15,123 bases of DNA. Origin: Nitrolancea sp040255925. GTDB taxonomy: Bacteria; Chloroflexota; Chloroflexia; Thermomicrobiales; Thermomicrobiaceae. The position numbers and the translations under genes were made by a program. Positions 7,090 to 12,897 of the stretch are shown piece by piece. Position 1 is the first letter of the stretch; every line of letters begins with the position of its first letter. The stretch is from positions 1-15,123 of the forward strand of contig JBDZVX010000058.1 of assembly GCA_040255925.1 (NCBI GenBank). The letters are read 5' to 3'. The notes under the pieces were generated by a model. It searched no databases. It worked only from the letters and a program-made list of their open reading frames with translations, and was not told where the DNA came from.

Positions 7090-10000
7090 ATGCAATCAAT
7101 GCGAATGAATACGCGCGACAGTGACTCGCGAAAGCTCCTGGACGTCAATCACTTTGATGCCATCCGGATCAGCCTCGCCTCACCGGAAGCCATTCGAAGC
7201 TGGTCCTATGGCGAGGTCACGAAGCCGGAAACCATCAACTACCGTACGCTGAAGCCGGAGCATGGCGGCCTCTTCTGCGAACGCATTTTCGGCCCGACCA
7301 AGGACTGGGAGTGCTACTGCGGGAAGTACAAGCGAATCCGTCATGCCGGGACGATCTGCGACAAGTGCGGCGTCGAGGTAACCCGATCCAAGGTGCGCCG
7401 CGAACGGATGGGCCACATCGAGCTGGCCGCGCCGGTCGCGCATATCTGGTACGTCAAGGGAACGCCAAGCCGTCTCGGACTGTTGCTGGACATCTCGCCC
7501 CGGAACCTGGAACGGGTGCTCTATTTCGCGTCCTACCTGGTGACCTCGGTCGATGTCGAGGCCCGAGACCAGCTCGTCAGCACGATCTACGCCGAGCTCG
7601 AGGCGGAGCTCGAGGAGCTGGACCGCGAGCTTGAGGAGCGCCGCGGCATCCTGACCGCGGAGACGGATTCCAAACTGGCCGGGCTCCGTGAGAGCGCGGA
7701 GCATATTGATGAGTCGGTCGGCGCGCGGGTCTCCGAGCAACGACAGGAGATCGACGCCGAGGCGGGCCAGCTTCGTGAGCGGCTGAATAGCCTGCTCAAC
7801 GAATCCGCGCCGGAGACGATCGCGTTCCGTGGGAAGACGATCGTCCAGGCTGGAGAGATGGTCAACGAGGACCGGGTCCGTGCACTGAAAGAAGCGATTG
7901 AAGAGGCCCGGCAGGAACTCGATGAGGAGGCCGAGCGGGAGGTGAGCAGCAGCCGTGCGCTCACCGAGGCGGAACAGGATCAGCTCCAGTACGACACGAG
8001 CGAGCAGATCAGCAAGCTGGAGCATGACATCGAGCAGCAGAAGAGTGACCTGAAGAGCCAGGCCGATGACCTGGCCAAGAAGGTCAATGAACTGAAAGAG
8101 CTCCAGATCCTGACCGAGACCCAGTACCGGGAGGCGATGGAGCTGGCGCCGGATGTCTTCCAGGCAAGCATGGGAGCCGAAGCGGTCTACGATGTCGTCA
8201 CCAAGATGGACCTGGAAGGGCTGACAAGTCAGCTCCGCCTGGAGATCCAGACGGTGAGCGGCCAGCGGCGGAAAAAGGCCACCAAGCGTCTGCGTGTTGT
8301 TGAGGCGCTTCGGAAGAGCGGGAACCGCCCCGAGTGGATGATCTTTACGGCACTCCCGGTGATTCCACCGGATCTTCGTCCGATGGTTCAGCTTGATGGC
8401 GGCCGCTTCGCAACCTCCGACCTGAACGATCTCTACCGGCGGGTGATCAACCGGAATAACCGGCTCAAGCGGCTCCTGGAACTGGGCGCGCCTGACATCA
8501 TCGTCCGCAATGAAAAGCGCATGCTCCAGGAGGCCGTGGATGCCCTGATCGACAACGGACGGCGGGGCCGCGTGGTCTCCGGCAGCGGGAAGCATAAGCT
8601 GAAGAGCCTCTCCGACATGCTCAAGGGCAAGCAGGGGCGGTTCCGCCAGAATCTGCTCGGAAAGCGCGTCGATTACTCCGGCCGTTCGGTGATCGTGGTC
8701 GGGCCGGATCTCAAACTGCATCAATGCGGCCTGCCAAAGCGCATGGCGCTCGAACTCTTCAAGCCGTTCGTGATGCGGAAGCTCGTCGAGCATGGCTACG
8801 CCCACAACATCAAGGCGGCCAAGCGGCTGGTCGAGCGGCTCGATCCGCACGTTTGGGACGTGCTGGAAGAGGTCATCAAGAACTACCTCGTTCTCCTGAA
8901 CCGGGCGCCAACGCTGCACCGGCTCGGCATCCAGGCGTTCGAGGTCAAGCTCATTGAAGGGTCCGCGATCCAGTTGCACCCGTTGGTCTGCACCGCCTTC
9001 AACGCGGACTTCGATGGCGACCAGATGGCCGTGCACGTGCCGCTTTCGGCCGCGGCGCAGTCGGAAGCTCGTGAGCGCATGCTCTCGACGCGCAACCTCC
9101 TCGACCCGTCGGACGGCGATCCGGTGATCACGCCGACGCAGGATATCGTTCTGGGCTGCTATTACATGACACTGTTGCGGCCCGGAGCACGTGGAGCGGG
9201 CAAAGTCTTCGCCAGCATGAACGAGGTGGTCCTGGCCTACCGGACCGGGGTGGTGGATCTCCAGGCGCCGATCAAGGTGCGGCTAGAAAGCCGCAACGGC
9301 GAGGGGCCGGGACTTGTCGAAACGACGGTCGGCCGGGTTATCGTGAACAGCGAGATCCCGGACGAGCTCGGCTTCCGGAACGAAACCATGGACCGGAAAG
9401 CGCTGCGGCGGCTCGTCGCGGACTGCTACCGGCTGCTGGGTGCCGAGGCGACCGCCGAGATGGCCGACCGGATCAAAGCCGTTGGCTTCCATTACGCGAC
9501 TCAGGGCGGACTGACGATCGGCCTGGGGGATGTGCATATCCCCGGAGAGAAGCCTTCCATCATCGGCGACGCGGACGCGCAAGTCGATGAAGTCGAGAAG
9601 CAATACCGGCGCGGCCTGATTACGGACTTCGAGCGCCATCGCGAGGTGGTGAATATCTGGAACGAAGCCCGCGATGAGCTGACGAAAGCGGTGGAGACGA
9701 ACCTCGGCCAGAACAATCCACTCTTCATGATGAGCATCTCCGGCGCGAAAGGTAACATGAACCAGATCAGCCAGATGGCTGGTATGCGTGGGCTCATGCT
9801 GGACCCGGGCGGAAATATCATCGACCTCCCGATCCGCTCCAACTTCCGTGAGGGGCTTTCCGTTCTCGAATACTTCATCTCGACCCACGGAGCGCGCAAG
9901 GGCTTGGCGGATACCGCCCTCCGGACCGCGGACTCCGGCTACCTAACCCGACGTCTGGTTGATGTGGCGCAGGACGTGATCGTCACCATCCAGGATTGTG

Positions 10001-11535
10001 GGACGGAACTCGGCGTCCTGGTACGGCCATCGGAGATGGCTGACACGGAGTCCTTCGCGGCACGCGTCATCGGCCGGATGGCTGGAGCGCCGATCGAAGA
10101 TCCGGCAACCGGAGACGTGCTGCTTGACCGGAACGAGGAAGTGACCGAGGCGGCTGTTCAAGAGATCCTGCGCCGTGGCATTCCGTATATCTCGATCCGG
10201 ACGCCGATGGACTGCGAGTCGGAACACGGCATCTGCCGGATGTGCTACGGACGGAACCTGGCAAGCGGCCGGCTCGTTGAGCCCGGCGAAGCGGTGGGGA
10301 TCATCGCGGCACAGAGTATCGGTGAGCCGGGCACGCAGCTCACGATGCGGACCTTCCATACTGGAGGCGTGGCCGGCGAAGATATCACGACTGGTCTGCC
10401 GCGCGTTGAAGAGTTGTTCGAGGCGCGCGAGCCCAAAGGAAAGGCGATCATCGCCGACACGGCCGGGGTTGTCCGGATTGTCGATGAGGAGCAGGGTCGC
10501 CGGATCGTGATCAGCCATGAGGAGATCGTTTCCGACGAGTTCATGATTCCCGACGGCTACATCACGATCGCCGGCAGCGGCGAAGAGGTCACCACCGGAC
10601 AGGTTCTCGCCACCGCGCCGGAAGGCGAGGAGGGGGAGCCGGTAGTCTCCACGATCGATGGGACGGCGTTCATCGACAACAACCAGATCATCGTTCGCCG
10701 GGAAGACCTTCAGTCGGCCGAATACCCGGTCGCGGCAAGCGCCCATATCCGGGTCCAGGACGGGGAAGAGGTCGCGGTCGGCACGCAGTTGACCGAGGGG
10801 AACCTGGACCCACAAGAGATCCTGACGACACTCGGCGGCAGTGAAGTCAAGCGGTACATCGTCGATGAAGTTCAGCGGGTTTACAAATCGCAGGGCGTGG
10901 TCACAAACGACAAGCACATCGAGGTGATCGTGCGCCAGATGCTCCGCAAGGTATCGGTTGAGCATCCGGGCGATACTAACCTGCTGCCGGGCGAACTGGT
11001 CGACCGTTTCGTGTTCAACCAGATCAACGAGGAGATCATCGCCGAAGGGGGCGAACCGGCGACCGCGCATCAGGTGCTCCTTGGAATCACCAAGGCCTCG
11101 CTGGCGACCGACAGCTTCCTCTCGGCGGCGTCATTCCAGGAGACGACGCGGGTGCTTACCGAAGCCGCGATCCACGGCAAGGTTGACTACCTGCGGGGCC
11201 TCAAGGAGAACGTTATTATCGGGAAGCTCATCCCTGCCGGTTCCGGCTTCCATGCGCGACAACGGCGAGAAGCCGCGCAGCTCTCACCGCTCGAAATGGC
11301 AACCCTCAGCGCGATGCGCGAGGAGGCGGAAATCGAGCCGAAGACGATCGAGGAAGTCGAAGAGCAGGTCTCGGGTGGGACGCTCCCGGTCGCGGGAGAT
11401 GCCTTCCCGGCGGAGTCGATCGGCGTGGCTGAGTACGAAGAGACCCAGGGTCAGCTTCCATCGGGCCTGCGGGTTAACGAAGCCGAAGAAAACGAGGAAT
11501 CGGACGCAGCAGTGGAGGCGGAAGAGGCGGAATAA
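7090..11535 (+). CDS. rpoC: DNA-directed RNA polymerase subunit beta-prime
   Basis: Beta-prime of the core polymerase, 1481 residues from the ATG at 7090. That start has GGTGA 7 bases upstream; an in-frame GTG at 7045 lies inside rpoB and has no such support. The N-terminal zinc ribbon uses Cys75, Cys77, Cys90 and Cys93. The catalytic loop NADFDGDQ (638-645) supplies the magnesium-binding Asp640, Asp642 and Asp644. The second zinc site uses Cys970, Cys1042, Cys1049 and Cys1052. The bridge helix region (GARKGLADTALRTADSGYL) and trigger loop (QSIGEPGTQLTMRTFHTGG) are intact. The protein is longer than Bacillus RpoC (about 1200) for three visible reasons: a Glu/Lys/Arg-rich helical insertion at about 156-339, an enlarged beta-barrel-like region after the trigger loop, and an acidic C-terminal tail of about 75 residues ending in VEAEEAE. 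The terminator hairpin overlaps the last codons. Confidence 0.98.
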   Translation: MQSMRMNTRDSDSRKLLDVNHFDAIRISLASPEAIRSWSYGEVTKPETINYRTLKPEHGGLFCERIFGPTKDWECYCGKYKRIRHAGTICDKCGVEVTRSKVRRERMGHIELAAPVAHIWYVKGTPSRLGLLLDISPRNLERVLYFASYLVTSVDVEARDQLVSTIYAELEAELEELDRELEERRGILTAETDSKLAGLRESAEHIDESVGARVSEQRQEIDAEAGQLRERLNSLLNESAPETIAFRGKTIVQAGEMVNEDRVRALKEAIEEARQELDEEAEREVSSSRALTEAEQDQLQYDTSEQISKLEHDIEQQKSDLKSQADDLAKKVNELKELQILTETQYREAMELAPDVFQASMGAEAVYDVVTKMDLEGLTSQLRLEIQTVSGQRRKKATKRLRVVEALRKSGNRPEWMIFTALPVIPPDLRPMVQLDGGRFATSDLNDLYRRVINRNNRLKRLLELGAPDIIVRNEKRMLQEAVDALIDNGRRGRVVSGSGKHKLKSLSDMLKGKQGRFRQNLLGKRVDYSGRSVIVVGPDLKLHQCGLPKRMALELFKPFVMRKLVEHGYAHNIKAAKRLVERLDPHVWDVLEEVIKNYLVLLNRAPTLHRLGIQAFEVKLIEGSAIQLHPLVCTAFNADFDGDQMAVHVPLSAAAQSEARERMLSTRNLLDPSDGDPVITPTQDIVLGCYYMTLLRPGARGAGKVFASMNEVVLAYRTGVVDLQAPIKVRLESRNGEGPGLVETTVGRVIVNSEIPDELGFRNETMDRKALRRLVADCYRLLGAEATAEMADRIKAVGFHYATQGGLTIGLGDVHIPGEKPSIIGDADAQVDEVEKQYRRGLITDFERHREVVNIWNEARDELTKAVETNLGQNNPLFMMSISGAKGNMNQISQMAGMRGLMLDPGGNIIDLPIRSNFREGLSVLEYFISTHGARKGLADTALRTADSGYLTRRLVDVAQDVIVTIQDCGTELGVLVRPSEMADTESFAARVIGRMAGAPIEDPATGDVLLDRNEEVTEAAVQEILRRGIPYISIRTPMDCESEHGICRMCYGRNLASGRLVEPGEAVGIIAAQSIGEPGTQLTMRTFHTGGVAGEDITTGLPRVEELFEAREPKGKAIIADTAGVVRIVDEEQGRRIVISHEEIVSDEFMIPDGYITIAGSGEEVTTGQVLATAPEGEEGEPVVSTIDGTAFIDNNQIIVRREDLQSAEYPVAASAHIRVQDGEEVAVGTQLTEGNLDPQEILTTLGGSEVKRYIVDEVQRVYKSQGVVTNDKHIEVIVRQMLRKVSVEHPGDTNLLPGELVDRFVFNQINEEIIAEGGEPATAHQVLLGITKASLATDSFLSAASFQETTRVLTEAAIHGKVDYLRGLKENVIIGKLIPAGSGFHARQRREAAQLSPLEMATLSAMREEAEIEPKTIEEVEEQVSGGTLPVAGDAFPAESIGVAEYEETQGQLPSGLRVNEAEENEESDAAVEAEEAE

Positions 11536-11559
11536 CGCCGCCTCTTCCTCTATCTTTTG
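11521..11559 (+). terminator. Intrinsic terminator of rpoBC overlapping the rpoC stop codon
   Basis: GAAGAGGCGG (11521-11530) pairs perfectly over 10 bases with CCGCCTCTTC (11538-11547). The 7-nt loop AATAACG contains the rpoC stop codon. The stem is followed by the pyrimidine-rich tail CTCTATCTTTT. A GC-rich stem with a T-rich tail fits a rho-independent terminator, and the next promoter begins only 2 bases later. The rpoC tail codons therefore double as terminator stem. Confidence 0.8.
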
Positions 11560-11560
11560 C

Positions 11561-11589
11561 TTGACTTCGGTTGCCCCCGTTGATACACT
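11561..11589 (+). promoter_or_regulatory. Sigma-70-type promoter of the str operon (rpsL-rpsG-fusA-tuf)
   Basis: TTGACT (11561-11566) and TACACT (11584-11589) are exactly 17 bases apart, matching 5 of 6 and 4 of 6 consensus positions. Transcription should start near 11596, giving a leader of about 130 nt before rpsL. The promoter sits directly after the rpoC terminator, so rpoBC and the str genes are probably separate transcription units. Confidence 0.82.
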
Positions 11590-11597
11590 AGGTGCTT

Positions 11598-11619
11598 GTG
11601 GCCGTCCGCGGACGGCCAC
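11598..11619 (+). promoter_or_regulatory. Perfect 22-base palindrome at the predicted str operon transcription start
   Basis: GTGGCCGTCCG (11598-11608) is followed directly by its exact reverse complement (11609-11619). The palindrome begins within a few bases of the predicted +1. It could be an operator for a DNA-binding protein, or form a very stable hairpin at the 5' end of the mRNA. Both readings are inference; the symmetry is seen directly. Confidence 0.55.
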
Positions 11620-11623
11620 GCGC

Positions 11624-11704
11624 GAGGAAGGGACTTCCTCGGGAGGCGGCCGGTGATTATGGTTGTGGGGCGTCACGGTCGCGCGATCGCGACAACCGGT
11701 TGTC
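11624..11704 (+). promoter_or_regulatory. Structured rpsL leader with alternative hairpins
   Basis: Three more inverted repeats lie in the leader. GAGGAAG (11624-11630) pairs with CTTCCTC (11634-11640) around GGA. GTCGCG (11678-11683) pairs with CGCGAC (11688-11693) around CGAT. GACAACC (11691-11697) is followed by its complement GGTTGTC (11698-11704). The last two share bases 11691-11693, and GGTTG at 11661-11665 could also pair with CAACC at 11693-11697, so two folds compete. They end 5 bases before the rpsL ribosome binding site (11710-11715). This resembles an autoregulatory or attenuator leader but matches no family I can name. Confidence 0.45.
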
Positions 11705-11725
11705 TTTAGAAGGGGTAACGAAAAC

Positions 11726-12151
11726 GTGCCGACGATTAATCAATTGGTCCGGAAAGGGCGTAGGAAGGTCACCAAAAAGACCAAGGCTCCGGCGTTGCGA
11801 TTTACGAGCAACGCGCTTGGTCGCTATGCCGGACGGCTCCGGCGTGGGAAAGGGTCGCCACAGAAGCGTGGCGTCTGCACGCAAGTGCGAACCATGACCC
11901 CGAAGAAGCCGAATTCGGCGCTCCGCAAGATTGCGCGTGTGCGGTTGTCGAACGGCATGGAGGTGACAGCGTACATCCCAGGCGAAGGGCACAATCTCCA
12001 GGAACACTCGGTGGTACTGATCCGTGGCGGTCGTGTCAAGGACCTGCCCGGCGTACGGTATCATATTGTTCGAGGTGCCCTGGACGCCCGCGGCGTCGAG
12101 AACCGGCGACAGGGGCGGTCCAAGTACGGAGCCAAAAGGCCGAAGAGCTAG
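11726..12151 (+). CDS. rpsL: 30S ribosomal protein S12
   Basis: S12 lies at the decoding centre of the small ribosomal subunit and helps monitor codon-anticodon pairing. The 141-residue protein starts with MPTINQLVRKGRRKV and contains the near-invariant TPKKPNSALRK and GHNLQEHSVVLIRGGRVKDLPGVRYHIVRG blocks. The lysines that mutate in streptomycin resistance (E. coli Lys42/43 and Lys88 region) are wild type. The start is a GTG, ten bases after AAGGGG. Upstream in-frame codons give no S12-like sequence, so the family N-terminus fixes the start. Compared with usual lengths of about 124-135 residues, there is a 17-residue insertion (residues 25-41) between KAPAL and KGSPQKRGVC. rpsL is the first gene of the str operon. 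Confidence 0.98.
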   Translation: MPTINQLVRKGRRKVTKKTKAPALRFTSNALGRYAGRLRRGKGSPQKRGVCTQVRTMTPKKPNSALRKIARVRLSNGMEVTAYIPGEGHNLQEHSVVLIRGGRVKDLPGVRYHIVRGALDARGVENRRQGRSKYGAKRPKS

Positions 12152-12396
12152 CCGTTCATTCTCGGGCAACAGTCTCCGGAATGGCTCGGCCGACCGCAAA
12201 TGGTCCTCTTCCCAGATCGTACGGTGCGAAAGCGGCCTCACGAAGTTGATCTCGTGCTGACCGCTTTTTCATGTGATGAAGGAACGTGGCACACTCGGCC
12301 CGATTCCGGGAGCGCCGTCCCGCCGGAAGGTAACACGACTACGGGTGGGCAACGGCTGTCAGGCAGCGAACAGGGTACACGGGAGGCAATAAAGAA
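12152..12396 (+). other. Long rpsL-rpsG spacer with inverted repeats
   Basis: This 245-base gap has no supported gene. It holds the hairpin plus T-run at 12229-12270 and a second hairpin, TTCCGG (12304-12309) with CCGGAA (12323-12328). It ends with the rpsG ribosome binding sequence GGGAGG, ten bases before the ATG. In E. coli the S12-S7 spacer is the binding site through which S7 represses its own operon. A similar role here is possible but unproven. I found no convincing promoter for rpsG inside the gap. Confidence 0.5.
12229..12270 (+). terminator. Hairpin followed by five T in the rpsL-rpsG spacer (attenuator or terminator candidate)
   Basis: AAAGCGG (12229-12235) pairs with CCGCTTT (12261-12267), and inside it CACGA (12239-12243) pairs with TCGTG (12252-12256) around an 8-nt loop. 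Unpaired CCT and CTGA separate the two stems. The structure runs into TTTTT (12265-12269). It resembles an imperfect intrinsic terminator. Because rpsG has no clear promoter of its own, partial termination (attenuation) or an RNA regulatory site is more likely than full termination. Confidence 0.4.
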
Positions 12397-12867
12397 ATGC
12401 CGAGACGGGCAAAAGTGGAGCGGCGGGTGATTCCGCCCGACTCCAGGTATGGCAGTGAGCTTCTCGCACGCTTCATTAATAAGGTGATGGAGCGGGGCAA
12501 GAAGGGCGTTGCCGAGCGCATCGTCTACGATGCCCTCGACATCATTCAGGCCCGGACCAGCCGCAATCCGGTTGACGTCTTCCAGCAGGCGATCCACAAT
12601 GCGACGCCGATGCTTGAGGTTAAGCCCCGGCGCGTAGGTGGTGCCACCTACCAAGTACCCGTTCAGATCGAGCCAGCCCGGCGCTTGTCACTCGCGATCC
12701 GGTGGCTCCTGCAATCGGCACGGGCACGCTCCGGCCGGTCGATGGCTGAAAAGCTAGCGGCTGAGCTGCTCGACGCCGCGAGCAATACCGGCACGACGAT
12801 CAAGCGACGCGACGACACGCACCGGATGGCCGAGGCGAACCGGGCGTTCTCGCATTACCGTTGGTAG
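12397..12867 (+). CDS. rpsG: 30S ribosomal protein S7
   Basis: S7 binds the 3' domain of 16S rRNA, starts assembly of the 30S head and contacts the E-site tRNA. The 156-residue product has the usual bacterial length and reads as S7 throughout: MPRRAKVERRVIPPDSRYGS at the N-terminus, FINKVMERGKKGVAERIVYDALD, NATPMLEVKPRRVGGATYQVP (the beta-hairpin that reaches the E site), RWLLQSARARSGRSMAEKLA and the C-terminal KRRDDTHRMAEANRAFSHYRW. The ATG at 12397 is preceded by GGGAGG with a 10-base spacer. No insertion or truncation is visible. It lies 245 bases after rpsL and is followed closely by fusA. Confidence 0.98.
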   Translation: MPRRAKVERRVIPPDSRYGSELLARFINKVMERGKKGVAERIVYDALDIIQARTSRNPVDVFQQAIHNATPMLEVKPRRVGGATYQVPVQIEPARRLSLAIRWLLQSARARSGRSMAEKLAAELLDAASNTGTTIKRRDDTHRMAEANRAFSHYRW

Positions 12868-12897
12868 GATCAATCGGCTCGCCCACGGGCCGGTCGA

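Noticed and set aside
7180..9036. 618-codon minus-strand frame opposite rpoC
   Set aside because: The sense strand encodes universally conserved RpoC, including the catalytic loop. The antisense product has no family motifs, so its length reflects GC-rich codon bias.
9943..11070. 375-codon minus-strand frame opposite the rpoC C-terminal half
   Set aside because: It is antisense to the trigger-loop and zinc-site region, with no ribosome binding site or motif support.
11663..11725. N-terminal extension of S12 from an upstream ATG
   Set aside because: The added residues do not look like S12 and fall in the structured leader. The family N-terminus MPTINQLVRKG starts at the GTG at 11726.
12238..12654. 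Minus-strand frame spanning the rpsL-rpsG spacer
   Set aside because: Most of it is the complement of rpsG, and the part in the spacer shows no coding signature of its own.
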